A stretch of 64,000 nucleotides of DNA from Lotus japonicus. Lineage: Eukaryota; Streptophyta; Magnoliopsida; Fabales; Fabaceae. The position numbers were made by a program, and so were the translations under genes. The notes below the pieces were generated by a model that saw nothing but the letters and a program-made list of their open reading frames with translations, did not search any database and was not told where the DNA came from. Where the stretch lies: NCBI RefSeq assembly GCF_012489685.1, contig NC_080044.1:65458732-65522731 (forward strand), given 5' to 3'. Shown here piece after piece: positions 24,284 through 37,439 of this stretch (its first letter is position 1; each line of letters starts with the position of its first letter).

Positions 24284-24479
24284 GAGATTAATTTCTATGA
24301 ACTCACAGTATAAATAAGTTTTACACAATCATTCAATCACATCCCTCCATTTTACTAGTTCATATTCCTATTTTAAATATTATTAAATTCAAAATTAATT
24401 ATGAACTAGCAAAATGGAGAGATGTGATTGAGTGATTGTGTAAAACTTATTTACACTGTCATGCATAAAAATTAATCTC
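24284..24479. mobile_element. Palindromic MITE (hairpin-forming, about 196 bp)
   Basis: Left arm GAGATTAATTTCTATGAACT... through TTACACAATCATTCAATCAC and CTCCATTTTACTAGTTCAT is matched in reverse complement by the right arm, ending ATAAAAATTAATCTC. Most of the element is double-armed with only a short loop. The target duplication is unclear in the AT-rich flank. Confidence 0.8.
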
Positions 24480-25547
24480 ATAAAAATTTGTCTTAATCAC
24501 TCAATAAGGGCAATTTAATCTTATATACGGTAGTGAATTAATAATATCATTTATAAAAATTAAAGAAAAAGTTCAAAAAATCTTTTAAAAGCTGATCTTA
24601 AATTCTTCATTTATGATGAGTTTTTTTGTGTGTCAACAGTAAGTTTCGTTAAGGTATAATGACCAGTCAAACAACACTTAAAAGAGGATCTAGCAAAGGC
24701 AAAACCCCCAATAGTGATATACAGGACTACAACGTAAAACAATTCAAATCTCTGCACACTAACTCAACCGTCTAAAATAAATGAATTGCATTGTTCAAAC
24801 CAAAGCTCCATCATAGCCTCTAATTGCTCATTGATGTCTAGAAACAAAAGTCTGACAAAAATTTGTTTCCATGTTGCTTCTTCACATTCCATGCCTAACT
24901 AGTTATGCTAGAGCTATGCATGAAGAACTACTAGAAAGACCAATAAAAATCAACCAACTAAAACTCCAAAGGCATGAAAGAGAAGGTTAAAAAGGAAGAG
25001 TAGTGGCAGTAGAGATTGAGGGCCTTGTAACTGTGGGTGGAGGGTAAAGGCGCGACCGAGCCTGCAACAAATTTGTAGCAAATGGTGGTGGCAGAAGGTG
25101 GACGGAGATGCAACGACGATAGTGGCAGAGGTGGTTCATAGGGAGCGATTTCTTCAGCTGCTCATGAGTGAGTTACTCAATCTCTAAAAATAATCTCAAC
25201 AAAAAATAATAGTCATAGCATAGCTAGGAGGAAACATTCTAATTAACAAGAGTAATTTTCCTCAATAAAAGGATGGATATTCTCTTTCAATATTTCTATA
25301 ACCACTATATCGGTGTTGGACTTGACCCATTTAATTGGTTGAAAGAGTTTATTGGACCCAACCTTAACCATGTGGGTATATTTGGTTTCAATGAGGAATA
25401 TCCCATCGGGTCGGGTCACAAAAACCCGAGTCCATTCACTTGTGGGTCCTTCGTTCTTCTCTATCTGCCGCATCATCACCGCCATTGAAACACACACAAA
25501 GCTTCTCGCTTCACAGCAAATCGCACCACCACTACTCCACCACAACC
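24480..25547. other. Upstream region of the G-patch gene
   Basis: No other gene is supported. The leader of the next gene probably lies within the last 100-200 bases, which are C/A-rich (CACCACCACTACTCCACCACAACC) directly before the ATG. Confidence 0.45.
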
Positions 25548-28500
25548 ATGGGCGGTGGAAGCCGAAGAGGAGGATCATCATCATCTGGAAGAGGAAGAGT
25601 GAAAGCAAAATCCAAAAGCAGCGGAGGAAACAGCAGCAGTGGCAACCCTAAAACTCGCAGAAGAGGTTCACAGGGTAAAGCTGGAGGACTCTTCATCGAA
25701 GGGGGTTTCCTATCTGATTGGCGTCCTTCTTCGCCAAATCGCAATTCAGGTCCTCCATTCCTCACTTTCTCTGTTTGGTTGCTCAGAGATTTGATTTGAT
25801 TTCATTTCCTTTACTGTAGAAAAATTGAAATTTGATATCTGGGTATTGGATTTTGCTTCATTGGGTATTTAATTCTTCAACTTCTCTGTATATCTGAGCG
25901 ATCAAACTGGATCTGATTTTTTTCAATTTCCCCCAATTGTAGGTAGAAATGGTAGCTCCAGGAGTCTGCATAGAGCAGAAGCCTCTGCTTCTAAAAGTGA
26001 GTTTGCAAAATCTTCAGGAGCTACTGTTGGATACAGCTATCCTTCATCTGATTTTCAGGTTTGTTATGCCTAATGAAGTTTTGAAATTTATGGAGTTTTC
26101 ATTGTTTTTCCAAATGGAAGAAATAGGAGTGCTGGCTTGTGCTTCAGAGATTTAGAACTGAAATAATCAAAAGAAAGTATAATGTCAAGTGTGTGTTTAC
26201 CTGACTGGAAGCTTTCAAGCAATAGTATAAGACTGTCAATAGTTTGCTAGCAGAACATGAATTTTCCATCTTAAAATTTCATTTGTGCCTTGGATAGATA
26301 GATTTTTGCGGAAGCACATGCATAATGTATTTTATAGCTGCTGTAGTGCATGATTGGAAAGTAACAGCAAAATGGCGTCTTATAAAACATAAGCTAGTCA
26401 CGAGAATTTTTGGGACTGATTCAATTCTAAGTGTTACAGACGGTGAATCAAACATGCAAGTAGTATTGTTTTCAGCCCCTCTGCCTTCGGTCTGATTATG
26501 CATACTAGTGTAAATTTAATGAAGGTTCTTATGCCTGAAGGTTGAATTTTAATCATATAGATCACTGAAAAGTTCTTACTCACAAGGCTTCAGCATAAAT
26601 TGTTCTCTGCTATGAGTTGATCAGTATGTGTATGCGCAAGTTTGTGTGGATGAAGATATTGTCAAAATCAGTACAACTTGATGAATAATTGCAATTCGGA
26701 AATTATATATTGTTTATTTTTTAACTTATCCACCAGCATAGTTTCATCAGATATATCTGGTTAAACATGCATTTAATCATAAAGATCAGATGAGCTATCA
26801 CCATTGTTGCTTCACAGTAACTTGATTTGTCGGTGTGTACCAGGGCGTCTCATCTGTCGGGACTGGGAACAACAGTGAAGATAGTTATTTAAATCAGCTG
26901 CGATATCCTTTTATTTTCGTGGATTCCAAGCAGAATCAAGTTAATGCTCATATGGAGCAAACACCTCCTTCGAAGCCCAACAGTGTGAAATATACTTATA
27001 GCTATGGTGCAGATTTTGTTTTGGGAGACAGCTCTCATAGAGGTTTAGGTTTCCCTTCTGAACATGATAAAACCTCAAGTGGCATTGGCACATCATCCGA
27101 ACAGATGCCCCAATCAACTCCAGTTTTAGATTCATCGTCCTTTGAGAAGGATGTTGGCTCTGATGAGGGTATCAATTGTGATTTAAGCAATCAGATGACA
27201 GACGACTTGCCATCAAAGGTGTCTGCTGTGAGAAATTCAGGGTTTCTATCAATTGGGGGTCTTAAGTTGTACACTCAGGACATCTCAGATGATGAAAGTG
27301 AAGATGATGATAATGAAGGTTCAGCTCATGATGACAGCTCTGCATATTCTTCTGAACCAGAAGAGTTACTTGGATCATCTGAAAGCAGTGATTCCGAAGA
27401 GACATCTGACAGTGATTCAGATATTGATGAAGAGGTTGCAGAAGATTATTTGGAAGGTGTTGGTGGTAGTGATAACATCATAGATGCAAAATGGTTGCTA
27501 AAACCTGATTTGGACGAGTCAGAGGATGATAGTTCTTCTAGCAGCTGCTATGATGAAGCTTTGGGGAAGTTGAGTGGAATTTCCCTTCAAGAAGCCTCAA
27601 GGGAATATGGCATGAAGAAATCTCAACCATGGAAGAAACGTTCTGTAAATTCTGGACCTTTAGATCTGGATGACATAATGCTGGAAAAAGATCCAAGAAC
27701 TGTCTATGCTAGAAAGAAGCATGTTTCTCAGTTACCTCATTCTTGGCCTTTGCATGCTCAAAAGAGTAAAAGCTCCAAAAAAATGCATGGTACCACTTCC
27801 TCGTATCCTCCTATGATCCATTGTTTTTCTCTTAGTTCTTGCCTTTTAATTTAAGTAAACATGATGATGTAGTAAAAAAATCTCCTTGCATTAATATCAC
27901 TAACCTGTACAGTTTAAATCCCTTGTTTATTTTGGCTTGGGGGGTGGGTGAATAACTGGTTAGGATGCAGTTGTATGTTTAATTTGGATGTGCCTTCATC
28001 TTTTAACTTGATGCCTTAGCTTTGAATTTGATGAATACTATGTACGATTGCATACTTCTTTATAAAAATATTCAAGATGATAAAAGCATGAACAAGGTTC
28101 TGAGGATTTCACTTCCATAAAACATTTTACCCGAACTGGTCGAACTTCTAGCGGCATAAATTATAGATATTGAAGACACAGTCACAAACATTATTTTTAA
28201 GACTGATGAGATGGTCTGGAATTCCAGCCTCTTCGTTTTGCTAATGCAGCTTTTATACAGGTGAAAAAAAGAAGCTTCGTGAAGAAAGGATTGCTGTCAA
28301 GCGTAGAGAGAGAATGCAAAACCGTGGTGTTGATCTCGAGAAAATTAATTCGGTACGAGACAAATTTAATTTTTCTTTCATAACCAATGATATATACGTA
28401 GTTATTCCTTGTCAGTGGCCACACTATATCCAAGGCAGTTTTCTTTTGTTTTCCCTTCCCCTTCTCTTAATCTTTGACACTCACTTATAATTTTCCATAT

Positions 28501-31467
28501 AATATATGTGTAGATTGATGTGATTTAGTTATAGTTTGCTTGTAGCAAAATCCATGTTGTTGTTGTTGCTTGTAGCAAAATCTGGTTCCTTTTTTATGTA
28601 ATCTTTTGCTCATCATTAAGCTTTTCACGTATATGTTTTGATCTTTTACTTAAGCGTGTTGCCTGCATCTTTCCTTTCTTATCATGTAGAATAAGAAAGT
28701 TCTGTAACTGGGTGGAGGGCCTCTTACTGGTTGTAATTATTGTTGAAAAGTTATAGTTATATGATAAGATAAAGATTTGCTAACTCATTAGTTAGGCATT
28801 ATCTTATATCTCTCATGCCTCTTAGAGTGCGGGACCTATATAGTGGCTGTATTGTATGTATGTGTGTAATAGTTTGTATGTGTGTGTAGCATTTTACCTA
28901 TATAGTGGCTGTATGAAACATATGCCTTTCAGAGCCCGCCCAAAGGTAGAATTGCTAAAGAGGAATCGTATGAATACTTAATTTCACTCTATTGTTTTGT
29001 TACAATTGTCACTTTGTGGTATAATATAATTATAATCAGAAACAGCTGACATTTAGGGTTCACTTAGCTTTGAGTTTTGTTCTTTGCGTAAGGCACCAGA
29101 TTAAAAAGAATTGAGATGGTGTTTGTGTTATCTGTATTAGAAACTTACAGATGAATGTGTGATATTTAGAAGTTAGAACTCATGTCCCCCTCCCTCTTAA
29201 TCCACTATAATTTGAATGAGTGTCCCATCTTTGTCTTCTACTTTGTTAGTGCATCTCAAAATGTTACTTTTTGTTCCTTACACATTGTGTCTTCTGATCT
29301 ATTGCTGGATTCTAAATCCTATCTTTCTTTGTTTGAGTGTACCTTCTCCTCCGACTTTGATGAGGTTTCTCACCCTATCATTTTTTTTTTCGGATGCTAG
29401 AAATTAGAACAACTTGTTTTGGAGGAAGTGGATATTTTCTCTTTTCAGCCTATGCATTCTCGGGATTGTTCACAGGTGTGTATCCTTTCCTGTCTGTACT
29501 CTGGGCTCTATTGCTAAGTGTCCTAAATGATATGACCTAAAAGTATTGCTATTTAAATGAATAATCACACCAAGAATTACTCGTTAGCTTATTTCACATC
29601 AGTTAGTTGTTGATGTCAGATAGAAATCTTCATTTAAAAGTTCAAGGTTTGTAAGAAAGGTAAACATGAATGATTCAGTGCTTGAATTGTAGTTTGATCT
29701 TGGTGCCTGACTGCCTGTCTGGTATCTGGAATTGACCATAGAATTAGTGCTTGCAGCTAATTAATTTTTTTTGTTTCAAAACCTTTCTTCAATTAGAATC
29801 ATAACTGCACATGACAACTCCATGGTATTACAAAATATTGCCAATTCCAAGGAATTACAAAATTACTAAAATCTGCTCAACCTAAAAATCGAAGACGAGC
29901 CCTTCTGGCTTTTTTATTTTGTGAGAGATTTTAGTTTTATTGATGACATTAACTTGAGAAAGAAAATTTAAATCCAGTGTGATATGATTTTTCTTTGTTT
30001 TCTTTGAACCATGTCTGTCCTGTGTTGATCTCAGTTCTCAATGAATACAGGTACAACGATTAGCAGGGATTTACCAGTTGAAGAGTAGCAGCCAAAGTTT
30101 TGGGAAGAAGAGGTGATACTGATATTCCTATATGTACAGAAAGGAATGTTAACGTGCACAAATTTAATATCTATCTGGATTTGTGGTTTCAGATTTGTGA
30201 CTGTGATGCGAACTCATTCTACATCCATGCCATCTTCAAGTCGTAGACAGCGCCTGCAAAAGGTTCTATAGTGTCGCTAATTATATCTTCACATTTATTT
30301 ATGCATTGCATAACAATTATGCTTTTTCTTCTCATTTCATCCCTGACCTTGAGTTAGAGAGTAGCACATCCTTTTCTCATTTATCCCCACTCTTCCTATT
30401 AGAATTTAAGTTACATCCTCATCACCACAAAACGTTGAGGCATTTAAGGAAATGGATGAGTGGGTCCTTTAACTTATATATTATTGTGCACTTGCTTATC
30501 TATACAATGTGGTACTTCTTTTACTTCCAGAAACTCTAACATATTAATTTGAAGCTTTTGATCTTTTGATTGTTAGACATTTCTTTAAAACTTGATATTA
30601 TTTTACTCTTAATTTTCATACATGGTGCTGCATATGTGGAATTATATATTCTGTAAGCTGTTTTGGTTGAGACAATGACTGTTCTATGAATTTCAGTTAT
30701 TGGGAGTTGATGATAAGGATGCTGATTTTTCTGTCACTGGTTATATGAATAAGAAGTCTGTGAGTAGAGAAAGAAGACTGGGAAACAAAAATGCTAAAAG
30801 GAATGACTTTAGACTGCAAGAACTTCAACCTTCCCAGAACAAGACACCAAAGTCAGCCAGCAGAGGCAGCAGGAAGGACAAGAAAGGGAGTGGACAGAAA
30901 GGTTCATATGCAAATCTGCCTGTATCATTTGTATCAAGCGGCGTAATCCAATCTGAAACTGTAGAGGTTACTGCTGTTGATAAGACTGATGGTACTGATA
31001 AGAAGGGTATCGGTATCACAAGCTCTGCTAATGTAGGTTCATTTGAGGTGCACACAACTGGTTTTGGTTCAAAAATGATGGCTAAAATGGGATATGTGGA
31101 GGGAGAAGGATTAGGGAAAAATGGTCAAGGCATGGCACAGCCCATTGAGGTTATACAAAGGCCTAAATCACTTGGTTTGGGTGTGGAATTCTCTAGTAAC
31201 CCTGATGAGCCAGCCACTGAGCCAGCTAGGAGGAGTAAGTCTTCAAGAATTGGTACTTCTGAAAAGCATACAAGAACTGCGCCACCTAGGAGCATGTCTT
31301 CAGGAATTGGTGCTTTTGAAAAGCATACCAAAGGTTTTGGGTCCAAGATGATGGCTAAGATGGGCTTTGTTGATGGCTCTGGATTAGGTAGAGACTCACA
31401 AGGGATTACTACACCATTGAGCGCTGTTAGGCGACCAAAGTCACGGGGACTAGGCTCCAAAGGTTAA
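25548..31467 (+). CDS. R3H and double G-patch domain protein (SQS1-like, plant D111/G-patch type)
   Basis: Eight exons: 25548-25749, 25943-26058, 26844-27789, 28261-28352, 29401-29475, 30051-30112, 30193-30262 and 30697-31467. All are GT-AG bounded and phase-consistent; 2334 bases give 777 residues. The start MGGGSRRGGSSSS heads a basic Ser/Gly-rich tail. A long acidic, serine-rich region (DDESEDDDNEGSAHDDSS onward) lies within 107-300. A basic helical stretch EKKKLREERIAVKRRERM (about 422-440) precedes an R3H domain at about 470-520 (VQRLAGIYQLKSSS, GKKRFVTVMRTHS). Two G-patches follow at about 641-685 (TGFGSKMMAKMGYVEGEGLG) and 731-776 (KGFGSKMMAKMGFVDGSGLG). R3H binds single-stranded nucleic acid and G-patches activate DEAH helicases, so a nuclear role in splicing or ribosome biogenesis is expected from the family. 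I recall an Arabidopsis relative of similar length and domain order. All exons look intact. Confidence 0.93.
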
Positions 31468-31554
31468 TTTAGATTTCATTTGTTTTCCATGTTCCTTCTA
31501 ATTGTATATTGGCTTAAGATTATGATCCAGCTTGTAGTTTAGCTTCCCCCAGGC

Positions 31555-31690
31555 GCGTTTTTGTGTGTTTGTATTTATGTTCAAGTTGGTAAAAGCACAT
31601 TCACTCCAATGGCACGATACATTGTTTGCTCAAAAACTCATTCAAACTGCATTGGAATGTGCACGGACAAAAATACAAACACACATAGGA
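31555..31690. repeat. Short inverted-repeat element in the G-patch 3' flank
   Basis: TTTGTGTGTTTGTATTTATG...CACATTCACTCCAATG at the left is mirrored by CATTGGAATGTGCAC...AATACAAACACACATAG at the right, forming a hairpin about 50 bases long. It may be a MITE lying in the 3' UTR. Confidence 0.65.
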
Positions 31691-32640
31691 CTATCTATGG
31701 AATCACTATGTTAAAATGCTATATTTTCTTGCTTTAGTTTTTTTTTTTTCCTTTTAACAATAAGATAACTTAGTCCTACAGAGGACTTGTAATTATTTTT
31801 ATTTAAGGTACCTATGTTTTATTTGCCCAACTCTTGCAACCAAGTTGAATTTTCTCTCTGATAGCCCGATTTTATTTTTTTATCTTTGACTCAGATGTCC
31901 TCAAGTGTACGAAAAACTGTAGTTCTTTCTTTTTCCCCAACAAATGACTTTCCTAAAGTTTGAATTTGTGTTTTTTTTAGCTTGCTTATTACTAGATCTA
32001 CACCTAGTTTGCCTTATAGCCTGTATGATACTGAATTGCATTTTATGTTGAAATACAATGGAGTCATTCTAGACATTTTAAACTGGCAAGGTGGCAAATT
32101 TTAATGGATATTTGTATCTGATCATTTTACATATGACATGCAATCATGGATATGGAGAAGTTTATTGGTCTGAATTGTATAACTTTCAAAAAATTGGTGT
32201 ATTTGATTCGCTTGTAACTAGTTATCTCGGGTATGGTGGTGGCATCTTGATACTTCCATGGTTCGGCATGACCAACTAAAAATGCAGTTTGTAGTTTCTT
32301 TCAGTAACATCATATATCATGATGCGATTTTTTTGGTGAATAAATCATGATGCTCACATTGCACTAACCCTTGTGTTGTTCTAAATGATATGTGATTGAT
32401 GAGAGGTTAATGCATTTTGCAAAGTAGAGAGAATGTTAATGTAATAATGACAAACCTCAAGGAAAGTGACTGTAATTACTCCAATAAAAATGGTAATTAG
32501 TTTTATTTGTTGTTTTGTAAAAAATTCTTGTGGAAGGAATTAAGTTTATACATGTTATTTATTTAATGTAGCTAATTGGATAGCTATTGACAATGGAATT
32601 TTTTTCAGCTTTCAATTTTTTTTTTCGAAATCAAATATAT
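31691..32640. other. Gene-free spacer
   Basis: AT-rich, no supported gene. Confidence 0.5.
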
Positions 32641-33400
32641 AAATATATGATGGATAAGACATAAATACATAACCCTTAACAAAGGGGAAGAACCACCAAA
32701 AAGACAACAAAACCTAGGATAACCCCAAAAATCAAATCGAAACTGGTATATTTCTCAAGCATAGAAAATATGGATCTCTATACATGTGGATGCCCCCTTT
32801 TATAGGGGGCGGATCCTCTAACCCTAACACTTCCGTCTATTACATAGTCAGCTGACTAAAGGGAGCAGACCGCGTGGATTAAGCTGGACGTCTTGACTTT
32901 TCCCTTGACCTTGTCGAGATTGCAGCCTATCAGACTGTTATGTTGACTCTCCCGTGATTACGGATGGATACCTCACCATTGAGTTGGCTCCGAAGTGATT
33001 GTGGAAGGATGGACCTCTATGGTGACTGCGGATGGTTGGGTTTCCGGAGCAACCCGACCGTCTTTATGGGGGGTACAAATAGGTCTTTATGGTGAGTGTG
33101 GATGGTTGGGTCTCTGGAGCAACCCGACTGTCTTTATGCCTGGGTCTTTGGAGCAACCCGAACGTCTTTATGGTTGTGTCATATCCACGCGCCCAAGTCG
33201 TAAAATGGTCCGGATGTGTCCCTTAGATTAGCTTGAACAGCCCAGTGATGGTAATGGTCGGGGTGTATTCCTTGGAGTAGCTTGACCAGCCCAGTGATGG
33301 TAATGGTCGGGGTGTGTTCCTTGGAGTAGCTTGACCAACCCAATGATAGTAACGTGTCCGGTCCAAATCGCGGAGCGGTTCATAATTTTTAAAATTTTCT
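32640..33400. repeat. LTR-like remnant with two tandem-repeat blocks
   Basis: About 33020-33170 contains three partial copies of a ~60-bp unit (GGTTGGGTCTCTGGAGCAAC, ACCCGACTGTCTTTATG). About 33205-33350 contains three copies of a ~50-bp unit (AGCTTGACCAGCCCAGTGAT, GGTAATGGTCGGGGTGT). A TATA-like CCTTTTATAGGGGGC at about 32796 and higher GC content suggest a retroelement LTR, but no ends or target duplication were found. Confidence 0.5.
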
Positions 33401-36400
33401 TTCTTTTAAGTAATTCTTTACCATCTCTTCATCCACTCTATACCATCACTCCAAGTAATTTTTCTTTCTTTAATGTAACTATTAAATTTTATCCCATGAA
33501 TGCAATTTGCATATGTAAGGAAAAAAGTGCAGCTAAACTGAAGAAACGGTAGTATAATCCTTATTAGAATAATGTTCATATGACTTGATGACCATTGATG
33601 ATAGAGCATGGTCATGATCATGATGTTGGGTGGCATGGCAATAGTAATAAGACAAAAAAAGGACAAGAGGCAGCACCAGGCTGGTTTCCGTTCAGCCGCG
33701 CGCAACAGCCTGCAGACACAACGTACAGCAGACACACACATTCTCTCTCTCTTTCTCTCACTCTCTTCCATTCCCAAACCAATCACCATTCTCCATTCTC
33801 TTCATTCCACGTGTTGCTCCTTTTAGTAACCTCCATCCTCATTTATTTTTGGTTCAATGCCAAGTTTCTTCCAATACTACTACGTACTATAGAAGTATAA
33901 GGGTCCTATATAAGACTCATATTTAGTGTCCAAAACCACCCCATAATGATAAATATTATTATTTTGAATTAGTTTTAGTAAGTAGTTATTTTTACATTAT
34001 TAAAATAATTAGTGTTTATTGGAGGTGATATGAATAGTTTTTCCCTGTATTTTATGCTTGTAAGCACCATGTGGCATGCATGTAATGACAATATGAGTTT
34101 CATACATGGATAAAAAGAGTATAGGATTAAAGCATTATCGGGAATAAGGGTTCGGGAATAAGAAACGTCACCATGTTTGCGAGCGGCGAAATATCAGGCT
34201 TGTCCGCGTAATATTGTGATCCTTAGGTGACATTATTCTACTTTTTGCACTGCATGTGTGTGTGCGTGGCCAAAAGAGGAATAAAATCCTGAATATGGCT
34301 GTTTTGAATAAAGTGGTGGTCCTTTCCCAACAAAATGACAAAAATCAATGGTGATTATGATTTATGACTGAGGGGCGTAGCTGTGTGGGTTATTAGAACT
34401 AGAGTTTGACCTTGTATACAAGCCAAAAAGAAAGTGGGTAGAAATTAGAATCAGAGGTTGTTTTTAGTTTTCAATTATATTTACACTATTAGTGATCAAA
34501 ATTAAACTCTTATATTAGTTCAAAGGAAAATAAATCTTAAATTTAAATAAATTCACAAAAACAATTGGATTAATGGTTTGGTTTCGTCTTTTCTAGTAAG
34601 AAACTGATTATTCGAGTAGACAATGCAAAAGATAGGGAGTACAATTAATTTAGTTATCAGAAAGAATAATGCATGTTCATGGTTGGAAGATCATGATACA
34701 CCATCATCATGCATCGCTCTTAATTTTGTCCATGACTAAAACAAAATTAAAGTTGGTGGCGACAAAACAAACAGGCGAAGGGAGCAATATCAGACTGCAG
34801 AGCCGGTATTTGCAGGGTACGTGTTACAGCTTTACAACAACCCCCCTCTCTCTTCTCTAGCATTGACCCCATTCTTTTTTATTCACATTTTCTAATCTCA
34901 CTAACAAAAGTATTAATTTTCAAAAAAACAACTAATAACCCCCAATTTTTTTTATCTTTAAACCCTAACATCGTATTTTACAAATTTAATTAAATTTCTT
35001 ACATTTAGTCCTTAGAATCATTTTATGTATCCAATGCATCAAATATTTCGAAACAAAATAAAGATTAAAGTATTTTGTGTATTTAAATTAATAGACTGAT
35101 CAAATTTGCTTAATATAAGGTACTTAATTAGCTTTTAAAAATTAAAGGATCAAAATCACCCTTAAAACAAAATCAAAGGGATTAAAAATACACTTAAATC
35201 CTCTTTTGTTTGGCTATTCGTGTCACATTATGTAATATATGTCATTTGTCTCTCTTTTATTTTTTTCTCTCATTCTTTTAAATTTTTTTATGTACGTCTA
35301 TGCCCAAATTAAAATCCTATTAAGTAAAGTGACACTGTGAAAGTGTAACATTTTATCTATCATTTTCTTTATAAATATTCAAAGAGTATAGGCATAAAGA
35401 GAGATGAAGAAACTTGAGAGAATGCGCTAGTCTACCAAACATTCAGTACACACAAAACCTGTCATGTGATTAGTTCAATCTTGTAGTATTATAGAAAAAT
35501 ACACAGTTCCAATTAAAGGTGCCCAGAATAAGTAGAGAACTTGAAAAAAAGTTCGGGAAATAATTGAAATAAATGGAAGAAGTTGATTTGAAATTAAAGA
35601 TGGAGGGAATCTGTCTATTTAGCGCTGTAGAGCATGAGGCATTTAGAGCTTTCGATATTTACTTTAGACCACACTATTTCCTTCAACGAATAAAAAATTG
35701 TTAAAAATCGTGATAAATACATTTCAATACCCTGATAATTAAATTGTGGACAAATGTTCTACGGTTTTAGCTGTGAAAATATTATCCCACAAACATAAGT
35801 TGGTGTAAAATTTGACCTAGAGGATGTCAATGACGATAACAATAGGTCAAGTTGGCGGTGAGGGCGAGGTTGGAAACATAAGAGCTTTCACATAATCACT
35901 GTTGATAACTACTACATGAGGAAAACCTAACGCAAGAATAGTTTCAATGTCTCGAATAACCTAAATAAAACTTATAAGCTAAAAGATGTACTCAAATTAT
36001 GGGAGACGCCAAATAACTAGTCATTTGTACAATCTCGCAAAACTCATCCTCGATCATATGAGCTATCAACCATAATTGATCCGTCGATGTTGAATTTAAA
36101 ATCTTAAGGAGAGATTTCTTATATCCTATTTAATTTAAAGGGTTGTGTTATTTTAATTTCTTTACTAATCACTAAAATTTAAAACTCATTTTTACCTATG
36201 AAGAATAATTACAGTAAGTAAGCAAGTAATTATTTATTGGTGAATCATAGGAGTGCACAATTCAAGAAGGGTATGAAAAAAAAAGTGATGATCTAATCTG
36301 TGATTAGTACTTATTCTAATTGCATGTAATGTGAGTTGTTGGTTTTGTTTTAGTGATGATGACTCTAGATAAAATTAAGGCTGCATGGATATATATGATA

Positions 36401-36480
36401 TTAATTTTTCGTATATATTCCACACATCCATACATACCATACATGACATATTCGACCCCTTCCCTCTACACAGGCATGCA
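33401..36480. other. Gene-free 3 kb
   Basis: A CT-rich tract at 33735-33775 and general AT-rich spacer; only short random frames. Nothing recognisable. Confidence 0.5.
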
Positions 36481-36548
36481 TGCCATTACACACACACTGC
36501 AGTGTAACAAACTTCTCTCTCTCTAACGTCCTTGTTGATCCCTTCACA

Positions 36549-36555
36549 TATATAA
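36549..36555 (+). promoter_or_regulatory. Probable TATA box of the gene split by the solo LTR
   Basis: TATATAA in CACATATATAACACACAG is followed by CT-rich leader-like sequence up to GATGA at 36706-36710. If the LTR is ignored, this TATA lies about 155 bases before the ATG now found at 40684. Confidence 0.5.
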
Positions 36556-37427
36556 CACACAGACTCTCTAGCTTTCTCCTTCACTACCAAATCGACATTA
36601 TCGATCATACCAGTGGTTTTCTTCTACTGATAACTTGCAATCCTTTTTTACATCACCTTCGACCCTTCATTTCTCTCATCTGCACCTTTTTTGTTCACCT
36701 GATCTGATGATGGTGTGAGACCCAAGATTTTAAGCTTAGAATAAATTAGTGAAATTCCTTATTAACGAATAAGTTCGATGTATCGTGAAGGGAAACCTGA
36801 ACAAGAGTTTATTGGATGAAATAAATTTATGAAGGAGAAGGTTCAGGAAAAGTTCAAGGATTGTATCAAAACCGATAAAAGTATAGCACGACTAACATTC
36901 GCCTAATCTTAGGTCAAAGACACTAGTAAATAGCTAATTTACACTTTAGGACGCGATGGAAACTAATTCCAAAAATCTTCAGAGAAATGTTAGAATTTCT
37001 CTTATTCGTCAGTAAACAAGTATTTCGATGCGAAACCCTGGAATGTACGAACGTCAAATTCCAATTCTCGGAAGTTTGCCGAAACGGAATCCCTGATAGT
37101 TCAAAAACCCTAAAATCGACGGACGATGAAGACTTTTTCTATTCGGAGCTTCAAATAAAGATTTCATCCGCGCACGCCCACTCTAATCGACGTTCCGAAT
37201 CTTTCTTCAGAAGGAAGTTTCTGCATCCGAGGTCAAAAGCATAAAGTTCATAAAGTGCATTTTTAAGCCGGTAAACATTAAAAACAAGCCTCGAAAACCA
37301 AAAATCATACTGATATTTCTTTGGAGAATTAGAAGATTCAGCGGGAAGAATATCGTGTCTAAAATACGTTGGAATCAGTAGGAAAAATCGGAATCGCGAA
37401 ATTCTCATTTTTCTGCATTTCCCATTT

Positions 37428-37439
37428 CCTATATATAGT
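37428..37439 (+). promoter_or_regulatory. TATA box inside the solo LTR
   Basis: CCTATATATAGT about 720 bases into the LTR, a plausible U3/R promoter element. It points toward the downstream ORF at 40684, so LTR-driven read-through is possible. Confidence 0.5.

Noticed and set aside
25243..25608. 121-codon minus-strand frame upstream of the G-patch gene
   Set aside because: It overlaps the leader and first exon of a well-supported gene on the other strand and has no domain.
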